A stretch of 64,000 nucleotides of DNA, taken from positions 4,526,001-4,590,000 of the forward strand of contig NC_065408.1 of the NCBI RefSeq assembly GCF_024362695.1, read 5' to 3'. Positions 21,130 through 33,200 of the stretch are shown here, in pieces (the first letter of the stretch is position 1; each line of letters opens with the position of its first letter). The DNA is from Pectinophora gossypiella (Eukaryota; Arthropoda; Insecta; Lepidoptera; Gelechiidae). The position numbers and the translations under genes were made by a program. The notes under the pieces are model-generated. The model made no database searches and was not told where the DNA came from. It saw nothing but the letters and a program-made list of their open reading frames with translations.

Positions 21130-22745
21130 ACATAAATACCCGTAAATAACATAGTAGGTATAAATATGAAAATGGGAAAAGATCTTGTTTTGCATCACGG
21201 AACTTAAACTATTGAAGGCTGCAAAGTGAAGGTATTTACTCTTGTTTTCCGTAAAAAGCAGGAAATTGTGTATTATGGCATAAAATTGATCTCAAACAAA
21301 AACCAGCACATCAACCATTTTAAATTCAGCCGTGCAATATACGACGTTCATAAACTTGCAACTGTTTTAATTTTCCACGTGACTACCTTATTACCTGACG
21401 ATTGCGAACGGATGGTCCTAAACATACATACATAAACTCACACCTATTATTCCTAATAGGATGGGCTTATATTAAAATCGAAACCCAGAAACGGATATAG
21501 GAGCGGATGTATAGATATAAAGTCCAAGCGGACAGAGTCGCAGGCAAAAAGCCAGTTTTCAATAAATAACCAGAACGTCCTTGCGGTTTGGTTGCATTGC
21601 ATTCTACAAGATTGAAAGTGTCTTCAAGTATAAAGGTTTTTTTAATAACAACATAAAATTCGCAATGAACATTATAAAATAGGTACTTTTTTTAGACTTC
21701 CACCAACTCGATTAAAAAAAAACATATCATCGTTTTTACAGTATGTTTTTCAGCTGACAAAGTCTAGTAGAAATAAAACGTTACGATTTTGAAACCACAT
21801 AGATTTTGTAAATGTTTAAGCTCGCACTATTATTCCTTTTAAAGAAACGGTATCGGAATTCTGATTAAATAATAGGAAACGATTCGCTTCTCTTCTCTTA
21901 TCAAAATCTTTTACACCGGTTTAGAGTTCTCTTAATCTCTCCTTTCCTTAAATTAGATTCTCAATTTGGTCGCGATTATATTTGCCTAGAGTTTCTTCTC
22001 TTCTTCTTTCTTCTGAGTCTATCATGTCGTCTCATCTTTTGAGTCTATCAAATTCATCCGCTTTATGAAAGTGTTTACTAAAAACTTGTGTTTTCAATAA
22101 AACTTCTTCTCTTTTGGAATTTACTTGTGCATTGCCTTTCTATCGTGGTGAAAGGATTCGCCAATCTGCGAGCGAAGGATGTTTTTGTAAATTGCCCAGG
22201 GTGCACCTTCGTGCAGCCACAAAGCCTTGTACTAAAACTGTACTTTCTAGACGCAGTTTTTACTTTCAAGAAGTTGTTACTTGTCTTTGCACAGCATTTT
22301 CGACCTTTGATACTTATCGATGACCGTTGATGAAATAATAATAGATAGTATTATTCCAATACCTACAAAAAGAGAATGGTTTTAATATAGATTTGTTTTA
22401 TAGACTAATTTCTAACGAACTAACGTAAGTAGACTTAAGATCAACGACTGATTACACCAACTTGTATACACCAACATTTGGAATGATTATTAACGAAGAT
22501 GTAAACCGCTATGTTCGAAAAGAGCAAAATTTTATAAAATAATAACTCACATCGAATACACAATGGCAAAAAGAAAATAAGTATTACTGAAAATGTTTTC
22601 TGTTCTAAAAAAAATATTCTGTGTGTAAAAAATGTATTAAGATACTTTATAGAAGAATTGTAATTGTAGATTCTTAGAGAATGATGATCTTTCAAAAATA
22701 TAATGAATTCTGCTCCTTCGCGTGATTAAAGTAAACCTACTTTTA
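21130..22745. other. No recognised feature
   Basis: AT-rich with several short open frames on both strands (for example 22088-22330), none with recognisable motifs. Confidence 0.4.
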
Positions 22746-22749
22746 TAAT

Positions 22750-22870
22750 GACCGTGTGATCTAGTCATTAGAACGTTCGGCTGTTCGATTCTCGACAAAA
22801 ATCCCTTTACACCCTAGTTTAGTTAGGATATTGCCAAAAGAGATACCTGGTTGTCTGAAAGCTTCTAACT
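22750..22870 (+). mobile_element. SINE B, degraded
   Basis: GTGATCTAGTCATTAGAACG, GTTCGATTCTCGAC and ACCCTAGTTTAGTTAGGATA, the head and early body of SINE B. Confidence 0.55.
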
Positions 22871-23810
22871 ATGTTGTATTTACTACTTAAAACTAGTAAT
22901 ATCTATATCAAAAGGCAATGTTTTAAAAGTTGTCATCGTTCGTGTTTTTATCAGTCCCAAAAAGACAGTCACACAAACATTTCATTTTTGGTAACGTCAT
23001 TAGATTGACATAATTTGTCTTATATCTATGTTTTAAAGTTTTTTTTTTTAACTTTAGTATCTTCAGTTTACTCTGAACCGGAAGACGTACTTGAGACGAT
23101 TGATGAATGTGGAGAAAGCAAGAGTGTTAGGATGAAAGCATATTATTATGGAATCCTATGGCGTTTGCTTATCGTATCGTATAGTAATAGGTTGTTACCC
23201 TGTTAAAACTTGTACCTACTGACTAAACAATGTCAACATGCAGCCCAAAAACCGACCGGATATCAATTAATTCGTAAGCAGAGAACCTTCGAAAGCCAAA
23301 AAAATGTGATATCGAAATTTTATTATCTGTAAACATTTTAAGAAACAAAATCTTGCTCAATTCACACATTTCAGGGTCAATTAAAAAAAATGTACTTACC
23401 TTTTTATTTAAAAATATTTGATCATTTTTTAAATAAGGAGTAGGTTTATTACATGCATTATTTTAAAAAATAATAATAATAATTTAAAAAGTAAACTTTA
23501 CTTCAATAAAAAACGTCTGTCAGCTTGTTTTTGGAGTGATTTGGTAATTACTAGTAAATATATTTTTTCTAACTGATTGAGTAGGATAAAATAAACATTT
23601 GTAACTGATCTTACAAACTATCGTATCTGAGATTGTTGCCGAAACTGATTTGCATTTATTATAATTGTTAATAAGACACAAATCATTTTAGCAAATAACA
23701 GAATAAAAAATACACCTACATCGTTTAGTAAAATCAGCGTCACTTTGCTCTACATGGCATTTCTTATTTTTCTGACTGAAAAAGTGGCGCGACTTTGTTA
23801 TATTTTTAAA

Positions 23811-24165
23811 CAGGACATCATCTCCTTAACATTATCTCGTTATTCACAGGGTCCGCTTACCTACCCTGAAGATTTGCCAGGTCCAGTTTTTTACAGAAGC
23901 GACTGCCTGTTTGACCTTCCAACCCGTGAAGGAAAAACCAGCCTAATACAGGTTAAGTCACATAACTCCGAAAATGCATTTCTCGGAAGTGGGGTTACCT
24001 CACGATGTTTTCCTTCACCGCTAAGCAAGTGTTAATCATTTATGATCCAAACATGAATTCGAAAACAAATTCGACAATCATTGGTTTGGGCCTGTGCTGG
24101 ATTCGAACCTGCGAATTCAAAGTGAAAGGCAAGCTTTCTACCAACTGGGCTACCTCGTCTCCCGC
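23811..24165 (-). mobile_element. SINE C, nearly complete
   Basis: The reverse complement runs from the head (GTTGGTAGAAAGCTTGCC, B box GGTTCGAATCCAGCACAGGC) through TTTGTTTTCGAATTCATGTT to the tail (GTCAAACAGGCAGTCGCTTC, GCGGACCCTGTGAATAACG). Confidence 0.85.
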
Positions 24166-24184
24166 ATTTACACAGAGCATACAT

Positions 24185-24252
24185 CATACATAAACTTACG
24201 CCTATTTCCTACCGGGGTAAGCGGAGACTATGAAATGGAATTTCATAGTCCA
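24185..24252 (-). repeat. LINE tail fragment with palindrome
   Basis: CATAAACTTACGCCTATTTC and GGGGTAAGCGGAGACTATG match the LINE at 43425. It then folds back as GACTATGAAAT/ATTTCATAGTC (24225-24250). Confidence 0.6.
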
Positions 24253-24254
24253 TT

Positions 24255-24860
24255 CCTATAGTTCATCTTTTTTTAGTGGAATTCTATTGAATTTTACAGA
24301 TCGTTGTAATATTATCCTGTTTCAAGCAATCTTAAAATTTTAATTACTTTTTCTAACTAAAACTAGATAATAAAATCACTGTCAGTATTATTTCAGCGAA
24401 GTATTGTTTATCAATTCATTATGTTGAGATACAATAAGTATTTTTTTTGTAACGTCGTCATAACAATATTTACACATAATACAATCAAGTACATCTTTGT
24501 ATCATTTTTTTAAATAAAATATATTATCTACTGTATCATGAAGGCCGCTTATTTCAATTTTAAGTCGTAATTTTATTAATAATGAGCAAAAATATATTTG
24601 CAATTTTCAATACTTAGTAATAATCCTTTAGATATTATTATTTATTATTAATGACAAAATTACACAATGTTAGTGCGCCTTGGCATTTATAGCACTACTT
24701 ACTTAGGTAGCAATATATTTTTCATTTAATTTAAAGTATATTTGGAATTCAATGGTTTGGAAACACACAGCAATTCTATTATTTAAACAGTGCAGCCGGT
24801 TTACAGAAAATGTAAAGAAAAGAGATTAGATGGTCTAAATAAGCTTCATTGAAGAATTTT
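24255..24860. other. No recognised feature
   Basis: AT-rich. No shared repeat seen apart from a short GAAGGCCGCTTATTT match to a LINE tail near 24541. Confidence 0.4.
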
Positions 24861-24866
24861 ATCTTT

Positions 24867-25207
24867 GAGCCGTGGTAGTCCAGTTGGTAGAACACTTGCC
24901 TCTCACTTTGAGGTTGCAGGTTCGAATCCAGCACAGGCCTAAACCAATGATTGTCGAATTTGTTTTCGAATTCATGTTTGGATCATAAATAATTATGACG
25001 TGCTCAGCAATGACGGAAAACATCGTGAGTAAACCCACATTCTCGAGAAATGCATTTTCGGAGGTATGTGAACTATTTTGTATTAGGCTGGTTTTCCCTT
25101 CTTTGGTTGGAAGGTCAGACAGGCAGTCGCTTCTGTAAAAACCCGGACCTGTCAAATCTTCATGTTAGGTAAGCGGACTCTGTGAAAAAAACGGGATAAT
25201 GCTAGAG
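24867..25207 (+). mobile_element. SINE C, nearly complete
   Basis: Best + strand copy: GAGCCGTGGTAGTCCAGTTG, TCTCACTTTGAGGTTGCAGG, TTCGAATCCAGCACAGG, CATTTTCGGAGGTATGTGA, CAGACAGGCAGTCGCTTCTG, and AACGGGATAATGCTAGAGAG, followed by GATGATGA. Confidence 0.88.
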
Positions 25208-25715
25208 AGATGATGAAGAATTTTATCTAAAAATCAATTTGCTATTTGACAGTTGTTTCCATTGCACACTTTTATTTTCAAGACGAATTGTTTAAAGGTG
25301 GAGTTCTAGACCCAGTGTAGATAATGATAATTAATGTATCTTTAACTATAAAAAGTAACGTCATTTTTTTTGTCTAATCACGTCCGGTATCTGGTATGAA
25401 TTGAAATAGATCGTTTTGTGTGAAAAGTAAATCTTACAATTTATTGGCCACAGTAAAAGTGTAAGTTTGTAACATCTCGAAACTTTGACCTTTGCACGGC
25501 TATTTGCGTCATCATAACAGCGAGGCCAAAATAAAGTAAGATGTCGAAAGACCATAGATTTTTGTTATGTGATTTGACCTTAACAATTGAACTTTAAGTG
25601 CATTTTGTTTAATGACTGCGTGGACAGCACAAACGGCATCTTTACAAAAAAAGTCTGCATGATAATTCTAATTATTGCTTCTTAATTTAGTAATCTAAAA
25701 TTAAAAGAGTGAAGA

Positions 25716-26333
25716 TTGAAAGGAACATATTATCAAAGACTAAATTTATTTAAAATCATCACCTTAAACAATCGCCGCACAATTGCAGACTTTATATTTT
25801 TACACAAAATTTTAAATAATAAATTAAAATGTACTGGGCTTGTTAACGCTATCAACATAACTGTCCCCTATAGATATCGCCAACATCCCGATACAAAAAC
25901 GTTCACATAACCACGATGTAGAACTAACTTAGGATTACATCAACCCTTATCCAGAGCATGTGCATCCTATAACGATTTGAACGCGAAATCTCTTCAACTA
26001 GATATATTTTCTGATTCACAGCGAGCTCTGAAGAGCAAACTGACAAGACTCTATCTCCATTAAAAATTTGTTAAATTAGTGTACGTAGTTTATTTGTTTT
26101 TTATACCAACTAGTGCAATAATATGATATATTAGTGTTATTAACAGTGAGATTTTAGCTGTTGAGAAGTTAGTCTCAACAGACTAGATGTTGTTTTCTTT
26201 TTATGATGAATGTTGTGTTCACTTGTAATAACATATAAGTACTATTTTAGTTTGTTTAATTATGTTCTAACTAAATGGTATAATGTGCATAGCTGTAAGT
26301 GATCCATAAATAAATAAATAATAAATAAATAAA
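25716..26333 (+). pseudogene. 5'-truncated LINE: reverse-transcriptase C-terminus and 3' UTR
   Basis: The frame 25716-26063 reads YYQRLNLFKIITLNNRRT, then DFIFLHKILNNKL, and after one in-frame stop (TAA, 25908) RTNLGLHQPLSRACASYND and LDIFSDSQRALKSKLTR, ending TAA at 26061. This is the usual C-terminal domain of Jockey/CR1-type insect non-LTR reverse transcriptases. A 270-bp 3' UTR and an (AAAT)n-type tail end at 26333. One stop disables it. Confidence 0.8.
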
Positions 26334-26392
26334 TGGAGGGAGGCCTTTGCCCAGCAGTGGGACACTTTAGGCTAGATAAGATAAGATAAGAA
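26334..26392 (+). pseudogene. LINE C-terminal end (second LINE family)
   Basis: GGAGGCCTTTGCCCAGCAGT then GGGACACTTTAGGCTAG codes EAFAQQWDTLG-stop. It abuts the (AAAT)n tail of the preceding LINE. (GATAA)n tail. Confidence 0.65.
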
Positions 26393-26399
26393 AGGAAGG

Positions 26400-26880
26400 C
26401 GAATTAGAAGGCGAGTTGAAATCGCTCAAAAATTGTTAAGTAATTTTTGGATGAATTTAAAGATAGAAAATGGTAATCATAGATGATAAAATATCAATCG
26501 TTATTTTCTTTTTGATATTTTTTCGAATATTTATTATGATTTATGTAACAATGAGGCATCTACTACGTTTGTCTGCTTATATGTTATTTCCATACAAATT
26601 CCATAAAAATGGTTTCAATGTTTCGTTTAAATTACCTCACATATAAAATTATATTGTGTTTTTAATCTGGCTCTAATGATCAAATACTGTAACATCTTAT
26701 ATATTAATCGCCAAAGTTGCATGGAATAAAATACGTACTAAATTGTTGCATATTATACCGTATTATTTTCAATACAAATTAATAAATATAAATATTAATC
26801 AGCCTTGGTTATAAACTAATTAACGTTCTGCTAAAGAATGTCCACATGATGACAAAACGCGCCTTATCAAAATCGACGAC
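26400..26880. other. No recognised feature upstream of the elongase promoter
   Basis: AT-rich, and repeat-poor compared with the rest of the window. Confidence 0.45.
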
Positions 26881-26887
26881 CAAGAGA

Positions 26888-27148
26888 ATCACGTACAATC
26901 GAAACGTCACAACTTTATCTTGGGTTGCGGTTGGGTTGAGCGATTGTTTATTATGGCTGCGCAAGCGCAAGAATCTTGCATTTTGAACTGATCGAACGTA
27001 ACGTGCGCGCGGTCGACGCAGCTTCCCGTTGGCGGCGCGGCCAAACCGATGCGAATCGAAATTAAAAATCCTAAAATTTAAAAAAGAACTTTCGGATAAA
27101 AAAATTTAAATATCAACTATAAATAAGTAAATAGCTGTGATAGTTTCA
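26888..27148 (+). promoter_or_regulatory. Predicted core promoter of the elongase gene
   Basis: TATAAATA lies at 27118-27125 and an initiator-like TTCATAC puts the start site at 27148, the canonical 30-bp spacing. Upstream, about 26930-27060 is GC- and CpG-rich against AT-rich surroundings. It contains TGCGCAAGCGCA at 26958-26969, one base from the NRF-1/Ewg palindrome consensus, and GCGCGC runs. No repeat family covers this stretch, which fits selective retention. The start site and factor binding are inferred. Confidence 0.55.
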
Positions 27149-27272
27149 TACAATTGTGTTCAAGTGAATTTATTTTACTTTTTTGAATTTTATTTTTAAA
27201 TTAGTGAAAGAATTTACAAGTGGTCCGGACACTAAATCGGGTGCGGTGACAGATATAGATTAAAAATGAACG
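27148..27272 (+). other. Predicted elongase exon 1: 5' UTR plus 7 coding bases
   Basis: The start is set by the initiator-like TTCATAC with its A at 27148, 30 bp after a TATA box. The exon ends at 27272 before a perfect GTAAGT donor. It codes only ATG AAC G. Joined to exon 2 this reads MNGASGMAVN in the elongase frame, with no stop between the two ATGs. The in-frame join of a 7-nt coding end to an exon 23 kb away supports the pairing, but a one-in-three chance of frame agreement remains. Transcript evidence would settle it. Confidence 0.65.
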
Positions 27273-30200
27273 GTAAGTCTATGAATATTAACTAGAAAAT
27301 TCTTCATATAAATAGAACCTAGTAAGTGACAATTAAGTAATTATTTCAGTTGTTATGTCGTTAAGTGTAAACAAGACGTTGTTCATGTGACGCAAGTATT
27401 GATCGAATTATTAATAGTTTTTTTTTTTTTTTAATTTAATAGCGGCGAATATATGATAGGGTTGGATGGAGGTCCGTCAAATGGAATAAAATTATTAAGT
27501 GAGTAAAAATATTAAACAGCTTAGGTAAGTAATAATAATAAAATAAGTTATGTTTTTTTATTAGCGATCTGCTCAATACGTCTTTTCTTTTAAATAAAAA
27601 AATGTTTTATCTTCCGCTACTTTTCTTTATCTAATGTTGTAGGTGACTGACATTTAATCATATTTACAAGAAAAAATATGAATTTGAAAATTTTGCAATA
27701 AATAGGTACCTAAAAATCTTGAACCAATTTTAGGGACAATCCAACTAACTCGAAAGACCAGTTATCAAAAAAAATTACCCAAGGTCAACGACATGCACAA
27801 ATTGTTTATGCTGCATAACAGCTTTTTTCGCCAAAATTATAAGAAAAAAAAACAAGTTACTTAATTAAGGATTATGATTATACTTTTTGGGGCAGGCCAA
27901 GGTCAGACAATTGACCATAAAAGAAAAATGTATATATATTTTACCTACCTAATTAGCTGTCACTTCAAAACTCTTTCTCAATATTCCTGATGGCTTTTGA
28001 CGATGACTCTTTTTTATTTTTTTATTGCGACGTGTGTCCTTGTTAGGGAATGCAATCACGATCTCGCGAGACTCGTCTATTTTTTCGGGATCAGTTCCGA
28101 AGCATAGTATGCGAGATTGACGGGATCGGGCGAATCTCCTTGTGTTAAATTAGTAATTATACAAAATTAAATTAGTAATATTGAGAACAAAGGTTTGTTT
28201 TCTTTTAAAAAATATTTTGTTTACCTCACCGTCACAAACAAGCAGTTTTCATCGTTTTCAGCCATTCTAACTTTTTATGACTTTTTTATGAATTAGACGA
28301 ATCAAATTTCCGAATCGAATCGAATCGATGTCGAAATTACATTCCCGAGTCCCAGTAGGTTGAAATCTTACTCTTTCTACTAAGTAGGGCCAATTTAATA
28401 CATCGCATTTTACAGCTTTAGACTCGTAAGAAACGGGCGCCAGCATGAAAAAAAAACCTTATTACTATAGTTAAGGAGATGTCAAATGTGATCGATTAAA
28501 TTAGCCCTAGTAGATGTATACTATATTTCAAAACTGTTTTTAATAAAATCAAGCTATTTCTAACGGGCTATAGGATTCGAGGACTTTGGAAAATTCCTGC
28601 ACATGTAATGTCAGAAGGAGACTTAATAATCGTATAAACGCTCCGCCGAGCAAATGTAAACAAATGTGACGTCAGACGTTAATAACATTGCTGTCCTTAT
28701 GTAACTTGACATAGAGAGGTCTATGAGAGAATTTCACGATATAATGCCATCTATTCCTACGTCTAAAGATGCTTTAATAGACAAAGAAAGAAATCCAAAA
28801 GAAAATAACATCCACCTAATTGCGGCACCGCGAGCGTTGCGGGTTGGGGAGTGCTAGGGTTGCCACCTTTAATAAGGGAAATATAATATGTTTTTGACCA
28901 ATGTCTATAGCATTACGTATAAAGTATTTTCCGAAAATTCTGGTAAATAAAAGGGATCCACTAATATGTTTTTCGAATATACCTTATCATTAATTTTACA
29001 TTTGGGTGTGTTCAGTCTTCGTAGACGATGACTTGAGTACCCTACACCTCAAAGAGTTTCCTATTAGACCAACGTGTAAGGTGGTGAGCTGTATCGCCGT
29101 GTATAATTGTCGAGCCAACTGTATTAGTAATAACTGCACTTAAGATAAATGAATAATAAATACCTCATCAGTGCAAGTTTTGCCTAAGTAAGTGTGTAAT
29201 CGTCACATAAGCCACGGCGGCGCAATAACAACCTTGATCAACCCTGATGGTTGATGACATTGGTCATAAACCAAAACTCACACGAGAGGAGAAAAGAAGA
29301 ACCTTAACAAAGATTACAGGATAAACAGTGGTGTGTAGTTACCTGTAACATAAGTCAATCTGTTAGTCCTATTTGCTAAAGGTACATAAAGTAAATATAA
29401 TTCGACAAGGAAGTTCACTCGTGAATCGCATGCCTCATCTACACTATCGGCGATTACAGACGCTCTCGGGCGAACACGATCAAACTCGTCTGCAAGCGGT
29501 TATAGACGATGATGGGCGAGTAGGCGACAGCCGAGTATACTCTCTACACGATCATGCTCGTCCTTAATCGTCGATAATGTATAGTAGGCATTAAAATTCA
29601 AATGTTTGAATTCGTACCACACACAGTCAACAGTGATTAGCATAGCTAATACTAACGAAGTTGTCTTTGCGTATTTATTGTGTGAATGTGTGCCTTCATT
29701 ATATTTGAAGACTAACTATAATAATCTTGGTAAATAAGATTCGGCGGAGGGAAATCGACAGATATTAGGTTGATGTTTCCTTAACCTCATAATATAAGGT
29801 TTATTTTACTTTGCCGGCTATAGTTTATAATCAGCAAATGTCATGTATTAAATTTGACCCTACTATATTTTAGCCATAATTTAGCATTTTTTAATTTAAA
29901 TTATTAATATTTTTTTGGGCGGAAGGCAAGAGGGAAACCACTGCCCTATTTTTTCCCTAAAAAGTAGTATGGAGAATGCTACACTTTAAATTAGTGATGA
30001 TAATTTAGCCACGTATACTATTAATAATAATAAAACACTTTATTAAGTACTTTTACAAGAAATTTACAGGAGAAATACTACTACTACTACTAACACACTA
30101 TTACTATTACTGAACTATTCTACTTTACTATTTTTCATTTCTTAGAGAGATCATTGTTTTTGGATCATCATCATCATCATTAACAGCCTATATATGTCCC

Positions 30201-33200
30201 ACTGCTGGGCACAGGCCTCCCCTCAATCAACCGCAGGGGGTATGGAGCATACTCCACCACGCTGCTCCAATGCGGGTTGGTGGAGGTGTTTTTACGGCTA
30301 ATAGCCGGGTCTAACGGCTTAATGTGCCCTCCGAAGCACGGAATCATCTTACTTTTTCGGACAGTCAGGTGATTCAAGCCTGAAAAGTCCTTACCAAACA
30401 AAGGACATTCTCACAAAGTGATTTCGACAATGTCCCCATCGGGAATCGAACCTGGACCTCCAGATCGTGAGCCTAACGCTCTAATCACTAGACCACGGAG
30501 GCTGTTATTGTTTTTGCGTACCTAAGTATAAATATTTAAATGATGACCGAGGCACAATTATTATTATTCTGATCAAATTAAAGAGAAGGAAATTAGGTAG
30601 CAACATAATTCTATACATGATGTGATGTGATTGATTGTGATTGTGTTTATTTTTATGTATGCGTCTGCCATTACATTGTATTTTGGAATAATTACGTATA
30701 TGTACCCGAGTAATGAGAGAATAGGTAATTATCCCGTTAAAGCTGCACAACGACATCTGTATTGTTTTTGGTGAACGTAGCATAGAAAGTACTCATAAAC
30801 GAAATCCTAATTAGTGAGGTCTACAATCTATATACATACGGATGCGGTCTGGTCCTGTCCAAGTAACCCAGTCCTTGGACTAAGACAATGGTCCATTCAG
30901 CTAAGGTCAATGTCTTTGTTGCATAATGTCGAATGGTTGCATTGTCAACCAATCGCGAGCACGTTTGGTTCAATATTTGGTGTTGCTCGTGTCACTGGGC
31001 GAAAAGGAAGAATACCTTTTTTATTTTTTGACGTGACTTATTGTAGATTTGCCGCAGATGGCATTAACCACTTGGCCGGACAAATGGGGAGCGCTGAAGG
31101 CTCTCAAGTTAAAGAAAAATCGCCCTCGATAAAGTATGAAACACTTCTCAGAAATTCTTACCTACACACAAAATATAATGTGTGTGTAATATGGTAGACA
31201 AGTAATTAATTTTAATTTATACTCAATTAATCACGTGGAGTCTATTAAAGCATACTTCATTTTTGTTCTGCGAAAAATTCCCCGAATTCCGTTCGCGTCT
31301 ATTAGTACTATTATTTCTTATCAAAGAGCTTTTTGCTATCTTCGTTTGATAGTATTGTATACTTGTCATATTTTTCTTGTTTCTTAATTTAGGAAAATAC
31401 TATGTAGTTTTTTAACACTTACGCCAGTGATTTGCGCACTTCGTTTTTGCATACAAAAAAGAGCTTTATAAGATAAAATAATAATAGGTACCTACTTAGG
31501 CATTAATGAACACTGAATAATTTAATAATTTTGCTTTATTTTAACGTGTATATTCGAATTATTAGGGATAGTTTAACGTGTATATGTTTTGAAAGAGAAA
31601 GGTTCTAGATTTTTTAGTTTAGGTATCAAATAGTACTGGTAGGTAGCATAACCTATCTACCCAGATACCTAACCTGACCTAGGTACCTATGTAGATACTA
31701 TTATACTCGCTCCTTGTTCGTGAGGTATTAACAGTGTAGTCTACATCTTATGCTCACTAACTTTTTTTTGCTTTGGATATGAGCTTTGAAAATTGTGACG
31801 ATGCTGGAGCATAAGACGTAGACTACACTATTAATACCTCTCGAACAAGGAGCTTCGTATAATTGAGATAGAACTTTACTTACAGGTAAGTTCGTTTAAT
31901 CTCATAATTATCTATTAGTTAGTTATTGGTAGTAGTTATTAGTTAGATAATGGCCCCGATTCCTGCAGATAGCGCCTAATTTTATTTTAAGTTATAGCCG
32001 TCATTTTCATATCCGTCGAAAAGGAAAGGGACGGATGATTCTCAGCTCTTAATTTTAGGAAGCATGAGTAAATGAATGCATAACCCGGGCGAATCAAAAA
32101 GGTACGTCGCTGGTATGCAATTTGTTTGACGTGCTGTCTACTTAACTGTGTCGGGTTATTGACTAATGTAAAATTTTTAGACGGTTGGTTTAGATTTGTG
32201 CTTAAAATTGACGTGTGTTCCATAAAAAATATGCTTGTCGATTACCCGTCCCATTCTTTTTCGGCGGATAAGAAAATGACAGATATAACTTAAAATAAAA
32301 TTAGATGGTATTTACAGGAATTAGCACCATTACTTATCTAACAATATGCAATTTCAACATTAAGCAAGTGGTCACGCCATTTTGACGCTAATCATTTGGT
32401 GCTCTGCTGTCCGGCCAAGTAGTTAATACCAAGCGGCAAATATACTATAAGTCACTGCAAAAAAGGTGCTCTGCTAAAGGCCGTAATTATGAAGCAAATA
32501 AAAACTGATTGTTCGGTGCAAATATATAGTAGGTTTTTTTTTTGGGAATTCTATATAGTCACACCTATATACACATACATACTAATTATTGTCGTTTAGC
32601 GAACTATTTTGTTAATTAAGTGTGCAAACAAGGACATTAGGTCCTAAACAGTAAGGTACACTTATTTGCGCCCGTAAGGTGTTTTATTTGATAAAACCAA
32701 ATGTAATTATTTACGCGCTATGTGAACTGTAAAGTTTCTTCGACTTTGGTCCTTAGCTAATAAACTAATAATTACCTTAAGCATATAAACCATTTCGCAA
32801 ACATTCTGGTAGATAGTCAATATGCCTAGTCAAATAGCGTTGAACTGATGAAAAAAATAAGATGACGTCATAACATTACGGATCTCTTCGCTAGTATAGA
32901 CATAAAGGACATCACTATGCAAATAGGTGTCACTATGTGTTTTTAAAATTGGCAAACTGGAATAAATAAAACCTCTTTCAGAATCTAATTATTTACATAT
33001 GGTTTGAAATATATCGAAAAAATACCTCAGGTATGTAACAAACAATAGTACTAGGTACAGATAAAAAATACTAATTACATTATTTTTATTGATTAAAGAA
33101 AATTGTAATATCGGCTGACAAATACAATTTCTTTGATAAATATCTAATTTTTTTAAATTGCCGTAAAATAAATCTGACAAAAGCATCCCATTTGTCAGTT

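Noticed and set aside
29373..29567. 64-codon ORF with repeated GATGA/CGTC-rich text
   Set aside because: Compositional; no motif and no neighbouring splice signals that would support it.
30814..31197. 127-codon ORF as a gene
   Set aside because: The right half is the reversed R retroposon end and the left half has no recognisable motif; no splice or promoter support.
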